The notes below the pieces were generated by a model. The model had not been told where the DNA came from. It ran no database searches and was given only the letters and a program-made list of their open reading frames with translations. Made by a program: the position numbers and the translations under genes. Below, one piece after another: positions 1 to 12,863 of a stretch of DNA of 64,000 nucleotides. The stretch's first letter is position 1; every line of letters begins with the position of its first letter. Origin of the DNA: Crotophaga sulcirostris (lineage: Eukaryota; Chordata; Aves; Cuculiformes; Crotophagidae); the NCBI GenBank assembly GCA_013397455.1, contig VYZB01000026.1, forward strand, positions 2,100,533 through 2,164,532, in the 5' to 3' direction.

Positions 1-327
1 ACATTGTTGACTGTTAACTCAGACATCAGTCTATTTTATAAATGAGATCCTATTCTATTTGAAGCCAGCAAATCTACTTAGGCTGAGGCAATTGCTTTCC
101 AGTTGCTCTGTGCTCAAAAAGTTGCTGTCATAAAATTTATATCAGAAGAATAAGAATTTCTTGTCTTCCTGGCCAAAATTTGTGCCATAGTATTTATAAG
201 AGCTTTGAATAGCCTTATTATTATTGGAAACTGCTGACCTGTCAGTCTGGAAATAACTGGCTGCTCGTGACTTGGACAGGCATACTCTTTGCTTGGTAAA
301 AAACAATGGCTGGATGACTCATCCCAA
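1..327. other. Single-copy A+T-rich sequence, nothing recognised
   Basis: No coding exon, repeat or RNA gene is recognised here. An open frame on the - strand runs from here into the neighbouring CR1 as its antisense and is not considered a gene. Confidence 0.6.
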
Positions 328-1340
328 AGAGTTGTGGTGAATGGAGTCCAATCCAGTTGAAGGCCTGTCACAAACAGTGTTCCCCAGGGCTCGGTGTTGG
401 GACCAATCTTGTTTAGTATCTTTATCAATGATCTGGATGAGGGGATTGAATGCTGTCTCAGTAAGTTTGCAGATGACACAAAACTGGGCAGGAGTATTGA
501 TCTGCTTGAGGGAAGGAAGGTTCTACAGAGAGGTCTGAACAGGATGGATTGATGGGCCAAGGCCAATTGTACAAGATCCAACAAGGCCAAGTACTGGCTC
601 CCGTACTTCGGTCACAACAACCCCATGCAACACAACAGGCTTGAGGAAGAGTGGCTGGAAAGCTGCCCGGCAGGAAAGGGCCTGGGTATGCTGGTTGACA
701 GCTCGCTGAACCTGAACCAGCAATGTGGCCAGGTGGCCCAGAAGGCCAACAGCATTCTGGCTTGTATCAGAAGTAGTCTGACCTGCAGGACTAGAGAAGT
801 GATCCCCCAGTACCCAGCACTGGTGAAGCTGCACCTTGAATTCTGTGTTCAGTTTTGGGCCGCTCACTACAAGAAAGACACTGAGGTGCTGGAGCGTGCC
901 CAGAGAAGGGCAATGAAGCTGATGAAGGGACTGGAGCACAAGTCTTATGAGGAGCAGCTGAGTGAATTGTGGTTGTTTAGTCTGGAGAAGAGGAGGCTGA
1001 GGGGAGACCTTATCACTCCCCACAACTACTGGAAATGAGGCTGTAGCAAGGTGGCGTTGATATCTTCTGTCAAGTAACAAGTGATAGGATGAGAGGAAGT
1101 CGCCTCAGATTTTGCCAGGGGAAGTTTAGATATTCAGAAATATTACTCCACTGAAAGGGTTGTTGAACATCACCAGAGGCTACCCAGGGAATTGGTTGAG
1201 TCACCGTCCTTGGAGATAATTTAAGGACATGTAGATGTGTTGCTTAGGGACATGGTTTAGTGGTAGACTTGGCAGTGTTAGGTTAATTGTTGGACTGGAT
1301 CTTCTTAGAGATCTTTTCCAATCTAAACAATTCTGTGATT
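328..1340 (+). mobile_element. CR1 LINE fragment 1 (5'-truncated, 3' end present)
   Basis: This is the 3' part of a CR1 non-LTR retrotransposon, entering in the middle of the reverse transcriptase domain. The frame around 450-480 reads [10 protein letters not shown], so the catalytic FADD box (466-477) is still intact. An open stretch from 625 to 1038 encodes the C-terminal ORF2 region, with residues such as LERAQRRAMKLMKGLEHKSY and FSLEKRRLRGD. The usual CR1 3' untranslated region follows, ending in TTCTGTGATT at about 1340. The upstream part, including the endonuclease domain, is missing, as is normal for CR1 copies that arise by incomplete reverse transcription. Frame changes occur before 625, so the copy is dead. 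It resembles fragment 6 (23196) and fragment 12 (62200), probably the same broad subfamily. The start is approximate to about 10 bp. Confidence 0.93.
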
Positions 1341-3000
1341 AATTTTTCAAATTAATCAGGAACCCCCCCCCCCAATACTTTACTTTTTATTCAGTGTATA
1401 TTCCTGTGTTGTCTTGTTTCCCATAGTGTCCGAACTCCTTTTAGTTAAAAATCAGACTAAAACCTACTGTCTGTGAGGCTCCCTTTTTTCTCTCCTTGAT
1501 GGAGTTTATAGTTGTATACACTATCCACTAGACCACTAAGCAGCAATAGCATTTCTGAATTTAATCTTTCTTCACACACTGCCTTGGTAATGCTTAGTAT
1601 TATTGTAGTATTTTTACATTAAAACGTGTTTCACAGTTGGTATTTTTTTTGCTAGCATTCTCATCTGGATCTGGTTCTTCAAATTTAATAGGTATCTATG
1701 AAATGATAAACCTGTCCTCAAAACTGGTGTTTGGTATACCTTCCATTGAAAATTTCTGTTAAGGTTTGGACTTGTCTTCTAATATTATGCTTTCAGAATA
1801 CTTTTCATGGTGCTTTCCAGTGCAGTAATATTTGGATAAATCCCCTTTGAACCGCAATATTTTCAAGTAAGAGTGAAGACAGATGATGTTTAGTTTCTAA
1901 GTCATGTAACATTTACTTGAGATGACTCAATTACATGGCTAGATGTCTGCCTTCTTTCATTCTCTTTGGATAGTGCTTATAGACTTGAGTCCTGCTTTTA
2001 TGAAAGTCAGTGACAAACCTTAAACTTAGTGAAAGTAAAGCTACAATTCTTTGTTTATGACTTCTTTTAGGATAACTGTCAAAACCTGATTTGAAGAATA
2101 TGACAATATGAAGAAAGCTTATGATGGTGTGGTGAGATGCCACAGTATAAATGGAGGTTTAAAATTTTGTTATAAGCATCACATGCATATGTTTTCTTGG
2201 GTGATTTTTAAATAATAATGGTGAAACATTTTTGTTTCATTTAGAACAAAACTTCCCTGTGTAGTGTTTGTAGCCTGGGAATGGCAGTTCTGTGTTAGGA
2301 TGAGAGCCAAAAAGTGAAACTACTAAGGAACAAATGAGCAATTCATTTTTAACAGCAATACTCTAACAGCAAATGTAGAATTGCATAATTGGAGTGGAAT
2401 CAGTTTGCACTTGACAAACTAAGAAACTGGGATTATTTTGTGGGCTTAGAACTCTACATTAGGAAATCCACATGTTTTCCTGTAAATTGTAGTCTGGGTG
2501 GTGTTATCCTTCCCATTATTCAAGTTAGTAGGATTTTTTTTAAGTCCAATAAGGGTTTGATCAGTTTCGATAGCTTTTTTGAAGAGCAGAACTAATGCCA
2601 TTTACTCTCCAGGATTTGTATTTGTAGTTTAAGTTTAAGGATCCTGTCACAAGGTCTCCACTATGATTAAAGCTGTCACTAACTGAAAGCCAAGTCAATC
2701 TCAAAAAGAGTTTCAAATATAATATATCATGTTGCCAACATCCTTTTGCAGGGTGTCATTATAGTAGCTGTCTCAAATGAATAGCAGTAATAATATCAGT
2801 CCTTTGTGAACTTTGCAAAGATTTTGTAATTCACTCTTTTTAGAAAGGATAGCAAGACTGGAAAGAAGTTCTTACTGGACTGAGTTTGTTTTTTAATTAG
2901 TGCTTTTTCTTTTCTGGGCAGTGGGGCATACTGGCTGGTAAGAATTTAGGGACAGTAGAGTGCCAGCGTTGCCATCTATAATGAAAAGAACTTTTTCCTG
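1341..3000. other. Single-copy A+T-rich intergenic sequence
   Basis: No gene or dispersed repeat is recognised. A C11 homopolymer lies at 1363-1373, just past the 3' end of CR1 fragment 1. Short open frames (for example 1931-2143 on the - strand) have no recognisable motifs. Confidence 0.6.
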
Positions 3001-3890
3001 CAAATATATTCATCCATGACCTGAATGATGGAACAGAGTGTATCCTCAGCAAATCTGGTGATGATACAAAACTGGAAAGAGTGGCTGATACACCAGAAGG
3101 CTGTACTGTCATTCACCTAGACATGGACAGGCTGGAGACCTGGGTGGAGAAGAGCCTAGTGAAGTTCAACAAAGGCGAGTGCAGGGTTCTGCACCTCAGG
3201 AGGAACAACCTCCTTCAGCACTACAGGTTAGAGGTTGACCAGCTGGAAAGGAGCCCTGCAGAGAAGGACCTTGGAGTCTTGGTAAACAACAATTTCATGA
3301 TGTGCCCTTGTGGTCAACAATGTGACCTTGTGACCAAGAATGCCAGTGTTATCCTGGTGTGCATCAAGAAGAATGTAGCAAACAGGTCAAGGGAGGTTAT
3401 CCTCCCCCTCTCTTCTGCCCTAGTGAGGCCCCATATGGAGTGTTATGTCCAGTTCTGCACTCTCCATCTCAAGAAAGACAAGAAACTTCTAGAGAGAGTC
3501 TGGCAGAGGGCCATGGAGATGATCAAGGGACTGCATCATCTCTTTTGGGAGGAAAGGCTGAGAGAGCTCGGTCTGTTTAGCCTGGAAAAGAGAGGGGTCC
3601 TTATCAATGCTTATAAATACTGAGGGGCAGGTGTCAAGAGGATGGGGCCAGAGTCCTCTCAACAGAGCCCAGTGATGGGTCAAAGGACAAAGGGTACAAA
3701 CTGAAACACAGGAAGTTCCACCTTAACATGAGGAAATACTTCTTTACTTTGAGGAAGATGGAGCACTGGAACAGACTGCCCAGGGAGGTTGTGGATTCTC
3801 CTTCTCTGGAGATATTGAAAACCCTCCTTGACATGTTCCTGTGCTCCAGATACCCCTTCCAACCCCTATCATTCTGCGACTCTTTGAAAA
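3001..3890 (+). mobile_element. CR1 LINE fragment 2 (5'-truncated)
   Basis: This CR1 copy starts in the reverse transcriptase region. The frame near 3050 reads SKSGDDTKLE, so the FADD catalytic box (3054-3065) has changed to SGDD. A frame from 3081 to 3623 stays open for about 180 codons and carries the CR1 ORF2 C-terminal hallmarks: a box reading RLETWVEKSLVKFNKGECRV, then SPAEKDLGVLV, then RELGLFSLEKR. The 3' untranslated region is internally deleted between about 3835 and 3860. The end, ACCCCTATCATTCTGCGACTCT, is split here for length: ACCCCTATC followed by ATTCTGCGACTCT. Its 3' end differs from fragments 1 and 3, implying another CR1 subfamily. It is not functional. The left boundary is placed where similarity to CR1 begins and is approximate. 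Confidence 0.92.
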
Positions 3891-6800
3891 CAGGGGTGAA
3901 AAATATTAGCCTCCCTATGAGGTCCAAACACTGGATTTACCTGTTTGTATTGCTGCTTTCTTCTGTTATTTTCTTTTTTCCCCTTGGGTGTCACACTAAA
4001 CAACTGCATTTTAATGCCTCTTTTTAAGTAGTTTCTGTTCACTATTTAGCACAATTTCTACAAAAAATTAGATAGAAATTAGAGGTTGAATCAGTGCTTG
4101 AATCTTAGGCCATTTCAACCAACATTGCCATTCTGTAGCATTTTTCTCTCAGTGGTCTAACTGTATTAATTTGTGTTAAAACTTTTTGAGTCTGCTTTGA
4201 TATCAGATAGTTGGATTACATTTCTGTAACCCTAATCAAGTGCCATCATCTGTCCTCATGCATTTCTAGCGTTCAGCTATGCCCATTGACTCAACAGTGC
4301 TAAGAGACAATAAATGATGTTTTTCTTCTAGAGAGGCAAAATATCTGAGATCTGTTTTCAGTCAGTTGGAAATGGGTGTAGTCCTTTCTGCAACAATGTC
4401 TGTTGCTGAAGGGCATGTTTAGGACTTTATTGCCAGTTTATGTGAAATAAGCTGCATAATTTGAAAATGGAATTCTGAGGCCTGGCCATCCCTTCCTTGG
4501 TTTAAAATGGGTGTAAGGGAAAGATTTCAAAACAAGAAGACTCTCTGCTGCACGTTTGACTGATGGCATCAGACAGAGTGAGTAGAAAAACAATGCCAGT
4601 ATGAAAGTGGTGAGCTTACAGAAAGGCAGAGAGCAGAACTGATGATGAACTTCAATAAATCCATGAGAGAGATGCTTATTGGACTTGAATATCAGTATGT
4701 GATATGCTGTGTGCTCTTTCTGTTACTGGAATGTCAAGGATGATGTCTTGGTCTGTCTGTCCTTGTGGGAAAGGTAATCCATCATCGACATTGTCCTTTT
4801 TTCCCTCTCAATGTGGCAAAAGGAGCATGCATCACATCCTTAGTGCATATATATCTGGGTGAATCTCCATCTGCAACAGCAAATTCGTAGTGGGGCCAAC
4901 ACTGTCAGTGAGGCTTCTGGGGTTTTGGAGCCTGGTACAGAAATCTTGTATGCACTGGAAGTCACCAGATGCCCTGCGTCACTGTCCACTCAGAAGGTTT
5001 TGCACAGCAGCTGTTAGGGGTATTTTGTGCTGGGGTCCTTTCACATGATAGGTCTAGGACTGATATGATCCATGTCTGTAAACAGCACAGACAAAATTAC
5101 TAACTCTTATATCACAACACTGACTCAAAAAGCTTAATAGTCACTGGAGCTCAGAAGGCTTCATCCCAGGTATCTGCTGCAAAATGGCAGACCTCTAAAA
5201 ATGCATGAAGTAGCCCATTTTCTCTTCACATTGCTCTTGAAGTTGATCAGAAGAAAGCTTTCACACTCTTCCAAGCTTTCTTTGGAGGAAGATCCTAATT
5301 CTCCCTTCAATGTATCCATAAAATAAGCAAACCTCTGCCATCAGACTCTCTTTTCCTCCTCTAAGATTTGTATGGTGATTTTACAGGATTTTAGACACCA
5401 TGTGAACATACAACAAAGCAGCAATGCTTACTGGTTTAGCTGACAATACTTCTACAAACTGCATGTATGCATGTATGCATCTGTATTTCCTTTCCTGGTC
5501 TTCAAAATAATACTTGGGTATGTCAGCATATTTTTCTATATTTTTGCAGAGAGCCAATTAACTCCTCTGCGCCCCTTTAAAAGCAGTCAGAAATCATTTG
5601 CTACTGCTCACTGAAGTGCAACTGCTTTACTCCTGTATCTTAAAATAACATTTTTAAACTCCTGTGGTTAATAGTTTCCTTAGAAAGAAACCTTCCTCTA
5701 ATCAAAATAGCATTACTGAAGCTTTGCAAAAGGCATGTGCCCTTTATTTCCCCTCTGGAACCCTAAATACCTAAGGGTTTGTTTTTTTCCCCTACCTCTG
5801 GACATACCACCTTACCACTAATGAAGCTCTTAGGTATTCCAGGATGGGAAAACTAAGCAGGTTCATGTTCTAAAGATGTTGTCTATACCTATAGTTAAAA
5901 TACCATTTATGTCCTTACCCTTTAAGAACACTGATTCCAGTGGACACAGTTTGGCTTCTAATTTGACATGGGTTCCTGTGTAATTCAAAAGCCTTTTCGC
6001 AATTTCTGTTTATTTTGTGGAAATAATATAACATATGATGATATTTGCTTGTTGTACGTATGTTCTGCTCTTGTATATCCAATGTGAAAAGGAAACATAG
6101 TTTTCCATTTTTTTAATCAATGAAACAGCAAGAAAAATAAGCTTCCTAAGTCAATTGTTCAGCACAGCACACCTGCATGTAAACAAAGGGGTCCTGAGGA
6201 ATTAAATTACCTCCCAGTGTTCTTTTTCCTCAGCATTTGCTAGGACTTTCTTAAGCAACAAAAATTATCATTTCCTTATTATTTTTCCTTTTATTATTTT
6301 TTCCTTAAAGTCTAAAATCCCACTTTGTTAACTGAAGCCATCTAAAGGCTCATAGTAAGAGAGGAAGAAACAGAAAACATCCAAAGAAGATTAAAATAAC
6401 TTTGCTGAAACCACCTCATAACTTGACTTGATTACCAGCTCTCAGCCCAGAGCATTCAAAAATTTACACCAGGGTTTCATGCACTGGGTATTTTACAAAG
6501 TGAGGAACTTGAGGGTTTTTTCCAATTTGTCTTTTGGCAGTCCAAGTGAAACGGTAATTTATGCAACTGCCTATCTGAAGTACGTCATTGCTCAAAGGTC
6601 TTTAGACATCATAAGCCAACAACTGAAAATTAATGAGTATCTGTATTGTCTCCATTGTATCTAACATTTTTCACATCAAGGAAATATGTCTAGCAAATTA
6701 ACAAAAGGCCAGTTGTACTAAATAGGCAGTATTCCATGTTATTATCTCCTTAGTTGCTTCAGCTGTCTATCCACTAGCTAAGAAGCCAAACTGTGTGATT

Positions 6801-9205
6801 CCACTTTAATACCTTCAGAGTATGCTGCAGAGATGCTCCAAAATCTAAGAATTGTTTTTAGCATGCAGGAATATTTATATTGAAATTACAGAAAGTATTA
6901 GACTGCTGCATCATCTAAGCTATATCTGAGATATTCCTAGGTTCTAGTTTGCTGCAGTACATAGCTATCTATCTAAAGTGGTCAATTTTTACAAGAGGCA
7001 GAGATTAATCAGAGAAATCAAAATAAAGAAGAAAATCACAAGTACAATGAGTTGTATCTGTGAAATGAGAATGTTAGAACAACGCTAATTAATGCTATTG
7101 TAAAAACTTTTAATTGACTTGTTTTACTCTAAGAAGCAATTTCTAAAAGTTAGGACAAGAATGTTTTCCTGAGTCCAATTCAGAGCACACTGAAGTCTAT
7201 CAAGAGCCATGGTAGCAAGTGGTATTGGTGGAGATGAGTGAAATGGGATATAAAATCTGAAACTTAATTGAGCACCTTTGAAGCATTTCAAGCGACATTC
7301 ACTACAGTATAAATTGCAACACTGAATCTTGAATTAACTCTGAGGCTGCATAATTCTTCAGTATAGACTTCCCTTATTCCTCATAGAATCTACCCTTTGC
7401 AGGTGAGTTTTAGGTTGTGTAACAAAACTACATTGAACAACTCTGGCTCAGTGGTTTCCTAAGCCAGAATTCATTACAGGCAGTGAATGCAGTCTGAAGA
7501 AGAAGTACTACTATGTGTTTGTCCCGTTATTACTCTCTGCTGTGTATAGCTGTTGGAGAGAAAATTATGGACTATAAGAACCTTTTAGTTGACCTGATAT
7601 AGTTGATATTTAGGCAGTGTAATTAATTTGGTCATGAATGAAAAATAGGAAGAGACTACCCACAGTTAGGGCATAATCTCCTTTTTTAAGGGCAGGTGAC
7701 ATAAATTTACATGGCTTTTGAGGGGACAGAGAATGACTAAGCAAGGAGATAGGCTCTATCTTTCAACTGTATTTCATTATTACAATGTAGATTGTCAGGG
7801 AAATGTGCTAGGAAAAGGGTTGAGTGTGCTATTAGAAAAAAGCCTAATCTGAAGTATTTTTATCAGTCACCTGTGCCAATGACATAATGAATAATCCAGC
7901 CACTGGGGATAATATGATAATGGTAATGCTACTGTGGATTGCATTTGTGTCACAGATGTCCACTGGTCATAGTCCTTCTCCATGTTAAAGAACTGGGAAG
8001 ATGTGTTTCCAGGTGAGCTGATAATGCTCTGTCAGGCAGGCAAGTTTCATTACTCACTGAATAAGCAATAATATATTGATCATTCAGGAAACGTCTCCTG
8101 CAGAACTGCTTGCCCTGGAAAATCAATCCTTGACTAATTGGTGCATTTTCTAGAAACTGAATCTACAATATGTCTTAAATGACTTGCATTTCATGTTCTG
8201 TGCTTTCAGCTGGGTATATTGTGGAAACTTATAGATGATACTTAGATATTTGTTCCGAGTCCACAGTTTAGTGTTAAATAATTGTACTACCACCCGTTTC
8301 TTACATCTTAATGACTTTGGATCTTCTAAGTTTCTGAAATTTTCTCAGAGCTAGGAAGAAAAAGGATCTTAAATAGGTAAGCTTCCATTGTTCTTCCACT
8401 ATAGTAGAAGGAGCAGAGAAATGCAGACCAGTTCCAGTGGCGAAGAGAGAGGCTAAGCATTAGGAAAATTTTTAAATTGTATATTGACTGAAACATTTTA
8501 ATAAGCTATGTAAGGTACTGCAGAATACTCTCTCCTTTGTAATAGAACATTCTGCTGCCTTTCAACAAAAAAAAAGTTTGACTTATGTTGATAGAGCTGG
8601 TGGTTGACTGTGCTCTACAGTCATCATTCAAGGATCTAGAGCAAATTGTTATGTTAATGAAATAAGTCATAGAGTGAACTAGAAAACTATAATATTATTG
8701 CAGCCTTGCTCTTTTCCCGGAACTGATTCCGATGAGTCTTGGCAGCTTGGGATTTTCATATCAGAAAAGTCAATAAACAGTTATTTAATTTTCTGTCAGT
8801 ATTCTCCCTCAGAAGACTTTCTGTAGAGACATATTTGAACGTTGTGCAGAAAAAAATCTGGCAAGCAAGATAAGCATGAGAAATAAAATGGGCATAATCA
8901 GAATTCTGTGGCTTGATACTCTTAAAGAGTGCTAAAATCCACTTATCACACAACCCCTCCTAGATCTGGTATCTGTGTATCAGAATATAGTCATTAGCTG
9001 TAACTCCATATCTATCTTTTTCTACTCAATCAATGGAAATGTCTAGAGAGAAAAAAAATGGTATCTATTGGAGAGGCTGCAATTGCGTTTTAAAGCCATA
9101 GAAAAATCCATGACTTAAACATCAAACAATGAATCTTCAACTGAAATGCTTCTTTGTATTATCTGAAAGCATTAAAGTTGGAAGTACATCAAAAGACACA
9201 GACAG
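3891..9205. other. 5.3 kb single-copy A+T-rich intergenic sequence
   Basis: No coding exon or recognisable mobile element was found on either strand. The segment 4350-5050 is a little less A+T-rich but has no long open frame. A short tandem repeat of GCATGTAT units is at 5461-5480. The longest open frame (6428-6664, 78 codons) has no recognisable motif. Confidence 0.55.
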
Positions 9206-9359
9206 TTATCTAAGCGCCTTCTGAAGTGTATAGGGCTGCCTGAAAACCTTTCTGAATCTGACATAAAGAGAGCACTTGATCATAGAAAATGAGGTTGCAA
9301 AGGAGCACAGATGAAGAAAAGTTATATATGAAGGTGTGCATGAAGTCAATGTACATGAA

Positions 9360-9790
9360 ATTGATTTAATTTCTGAAAGGTACTTATCCAACAAATCCTT
9401 AAAGTTTTCTATGGTGGAGGTTCCATCAGCTTTGATTGACAACTTATTTCTGTGCTGCATCTTCCTTATTGCTAGGAAGTTTTTCTTTTCCAATGTTGAA
9501 TGAAATCTCTAGTGCTGTAGTTTAAAACATTAATACTGGCTTTGTTCTTGGTAGGCAGAGAGAGGAATTTATTCCCTTTATCATTTTATGGCTACCTCTT
9601 AAATATTTGAAAAATCAATACGCATTTCCCTAGTTTTCCCTTTCTAACAAAAACTACTCATTTTTTTCTTTCTTTGGGTAAACGTTGGTTGTCTTTTTAC
9701 TAGCCCTGTTTCCTGAACTTTCTCCAGTTGATCCACATCCTTTCTGGATTGCCATGTGGAAATTGAAGTGACTTTACATACCAGACACAT
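9360..9790 (-). mobile_element. Highly decayed LINE (CR1/L3-like) remnant
   Basis: Read on the - strand, about 9770-9730 encodes SRKDVDQLEKVQE, which resembles the KKDIEVLERVQ segment near the end of CR1 ORF2. About 275 bp further on, the same strand reads LAIRKMQHRNKLS, then IENFKDLLDKYL (9493 down to about 9370). That resembles the end-of-element segment KKFFTxRVxKHWNRLP...LExFKxxLD of CR1 fragments in this window. The order and spacing match fragments 1 and 3. There is no terminal tail and divergence is high, so this is probably an old insertion. An L3-type element is equally possible. Confidence 0.6.
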
Positions 9791-10073
9791 AAACAGTTGT
9801 CCTGTAAGAGATGCAGATGGTAGACAATAGTTTTTAGTCTGCCACAATGGAATGCTCCCAGATTCATGCATATGGAAAAGTGAAATGCAGGCATAGGTGA
9901 AGGTGTGCTTAATCAGTGAAACTACCTGTCATTGAACTTCATAAAAATCTGATTCCCCAGGTAAGGTTGTCAGGCATTTTTGCAAATGATATGCAAGTCG
10001 CATTATGAGTTCAGTGTATCTGGAGTCAGGTGGATAAGGAATTGGCTTTAGGGTTGCACTCAATGTGCACTCA
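9791..10073. other. Short single-copy stretch
   Basis: Sequence between the old LINE remnant and CR1 fragment 3; nothing recognised. Confidence 0.5.
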
Positions 10074-11090
10074 ATAGTTTGATGTCCAAGTGGAGACCAG
10101 TAACAAGTGGCATTCCCCAGGGGTTGGTATTGGGACTGGTGCTGTTTAACATCTTTGTCAGCCACATGGAGTGTGGGAAAGTCAGCAAGTGTGCCCTACA
10201 ACACCAGGCTGTGTGTTGCAGTTGGCATGCTGGAGAGAGGGAATGCCATCCAGAGGGGCCTTGACAGGCTTGAGAGAGGGGCTCATGCGAACTGTATGAG
10301 GCTCAATAAGGCAAAGTGCAAGGTCCTGCACATGGGTCGGGGAAATCTGAAGCATAAATACAGTCTGAGTAGAGAATGGATCGAGAGTAGCCCTGAGGAG
10401 AAGGCCTTGGGGGTGTTGGTTGGTAAGAAGCTCAACATGAGCCAGGAACATGCACTTGCAGCCCAGAAAGCCAACCATATCCTGGGCTGCATCAACAGCA
10501 GCCTAGCGAGCAGGTTGAGGGAAGTAATTCTTCCCGTCTTCTCCACTCTAATGAGACTCCACCTGGAGCACTGCATCCAGTTTTGTGGTCCCAGCACAAG
10601 ATGGCCATGGACCTGCTGGAGTGAGTCCAGAGGAAAACCACAAAGATGATCAGAGGGAGCACTTCTGTGAAAACAGGTTGGAAGAGTTGGGGTTGTTTAG
10701 CCTGGTGAAGGGAAGGCTTCATAAGGTCTCCTGGGGACACCTTCCAGCAGGCTTCTAGCACCTAAGAGGGGCCAACAAGAAAACTGGAGAAGTATGGTTT
10801 ACAAAGACAGGTAGTGTTAGGGCAAAGGGTAATGGCTTTAAACTGAAAGAGGGAAAATTTAGATTAGATATAAGGAAGAATTTCTTCATTATGAGGTTGG
10901 TGAGGCAGTGGAACAGGTTGCCCAGAGAATGTGTAGAAGCCCCATCCCTGGAAGTGTTCAAGATCAGGTTATATGGGGCTTTGAGAAACCTGGTGTAGTG
11001 GAAGGTGTCCCTGTCCATGGCAGGGGGGTGGAACTAGACAATCTTAAAGGCCCCTTCAAACCCAAACTATTCTATGATTCTGTGATTCTA
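10074..11090 (+). mobile_element. CR1 LINE fragment 3 (5'-truncated, intact 3' end)
   Basis: The copy begins in the reverse transcriptase domain at a stretch equivalent to SKWRPVTSGxPQGxVLGxVLFNIF. Translation of 10260-10590 gives CR1 ORF2 features: LNKAKCKVLHMGRGN, SSPEEKALGVLV and ASRLREVILPV. A frame change or stop appears near 10620. The FADD box is lost: the equivalent region near 10185 reads ALQH or PYNT depending on frame. The 3' untranslated region is well preserved (GAAGGTGTCCCTGTCCATGG), and the copy ends with TTCTATGATTCTGTGATTCT at 11070-11089, the classical avian CR1 tail. It is non-functional. The antisense open frames over it are shadows. Confidence 0.94.
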
Positions 11091-12464
11091 CTGCACCACA
11101 CACTTGTGAAGCTGAGAATTCCACGGTTTAGAATGTATGAAGTGAAGTATGAAGTATCTATCATTTCTTTTGAACAGGCTGTTAGCATCATTCTGGATTA
11201 TTGTGCTTTGGTGCTCTTGACTGAGATAGCCATTCTAACAGACATACCAATTTTGTCATTGGTTTCCTTACATTTGATATTTTGCATGAAATACAACACC
11301 TATATTGAGTTCAACAGCACAGGGCTCTGCTGGAAAGTAAAATCTTTATGTGATACCTCTAGAAACATCTGGCATTTGCTTGAATGTTTGCAGGAAAAAA
11401 AAAAAAGTTTCTTAATATGTTCAAAAGCCAATATTTATTTAACAACACAGAGGAGTTAGAACCACATCTATTAATTTCTGTACATTAGTCTTTTACTATA
11501 TAAACAATGAACTACACAAAATTAAAAGGCTAAGGCAAAATTTATTAAATCATTGCTTTCCATGTAAAATAGAAGAGAGCTAAACACATACTATGCCCAA
11601 AAGAGAAGATGTAATGGCATTCAGTAGTTAGCATGATGTCTGTGAAGGACATTTGATATCTATGGTGCAAACTGAAGTGGAGAAGGAAAAAGCTGGAACT
11701 GCGGTTGAAAGAAAGAATCAATCTAAATCTAGAAGTATGGAGAATGTGTTAGAAGACTCCTGGAAAAGTGCTGGCTATAAACCATGAAACTGCCTTTGTT
11801 TGTCTTCATCCTTAGAGTTCAAGTGGGTTCAGATGCTTATAAACCACCAGCAGCATCAAACATATGTTGTCACCTAGTTTGTTCACAATTTCTTATTCTA
11901 TCTGATGTAAAAGAAGACAATTTAGCTTTTCTTTCTGGTCAGGAAGGTAACCTGGAAGGTGCTAGAAATAAAATATATTGCCAAGAATATATACTGTGAG
12001 CTGGTACCCAGCTATAACACTTCAAAACAAATTATGGAAGAAAAAAGACATTAGTTGAATACTTTTGTTAGAACAAGAAATGCAAAATGTCTAGGCAGGC
12101 TGAAAAGCACAGTTACAAAAGTCTTTTCTCTAATGATAAGAAAGCTTAGACAGAGGGCTATTTGGTCAGAGGTCAGGGTGTCCCAGCTTAGATGAAAATA
12201 TATAAAGATAGCTTATTTCTTGGTTCATCATTATGGCACAAATAAATGGCTAGGTGTGAAGGCATATCTTCATGGCCAAGCTAAGTCATCCAATTCTAAT
12301 AAAATTGAAGAATTTGCTCTTATACAGCAGAATGGTCTAGAAATGATGCACATCCTGGACGTGCAGTAGCAGGTCAGCTAGCTAAAGCCTGCCAAAAGCT
12401 AAATATTGAGGACAGAATCAGCTGTCGCTGAGGTGATGGAGGACCTGTGGAGATCTGTGCTACA
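11091..12464. other. Single-copy A+T-rich sequence
   Basis: Nothing recognised apart from an A tract at 11396-11406. The open frame 11784-11999 starts with ATG and a hydrophobic run, but has no splice or homology support. Confidence 0.55.
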
Positions 12465-12863
12465 GGCATACCTGCCAGCCGGTCGAGGGAGGTGATACTT
12501 CCCCTTTTCCCAGCACTGGTGAGGCCACACCTGGAGTACTGTGTCCAGTTCTTGGCTCCTTAGTACAACAGAGATGTGGGCATACTGGAGAGAGTTCAGC
12601 AAAGGGCCAAGAAGATGATTAAGGGACTGGAGCATCTCTCTTATGAGAAAAGACTGAGGTAGCTTTTTTTTACTGTGAGGGTGACCAAGCACTGGCACAG
12701 ATTGTCCAGAAATGTTATGTGGTCTCTATCCTTGTAGATGTTGAGAAACTGTTTGGACTTGGTTGTGGACAACCAGATCTAGATGGCCCTACCTTGAGCA
12801 AAGATGTTAGACAAGATGACTTCCAGAGGTCCTATCCAAACTCAATCATTCTGTGATTCTGTG
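12465..12863 (+). mobile_element. CR1 LINE fragment 4 (internally deleted)
   Basis: The left part (about 12468-12660) is the end of CR1 ORF2: [13 protein letters not shown], then an [14 protein letters not shown] segment, then [16 protein letters not shown]. It jumps near 12662 straight into the 3' untranslated region (ACTGTGAGGGTGACCAAGCA), so roughly 150-200 bp typical of full copies are missing. The element ends in ATTCTGTGATTCTGTG at about 12848-12863. The 5' boundary is uncertain: weakly similar sequence may extend to about 12400. Confidence 0.88.

Noticed and set aside
114..1080. Long - strand open frames at 114-590 and 523-1080
   Set aside because: Antisense shadows of CR1 fragment 1.
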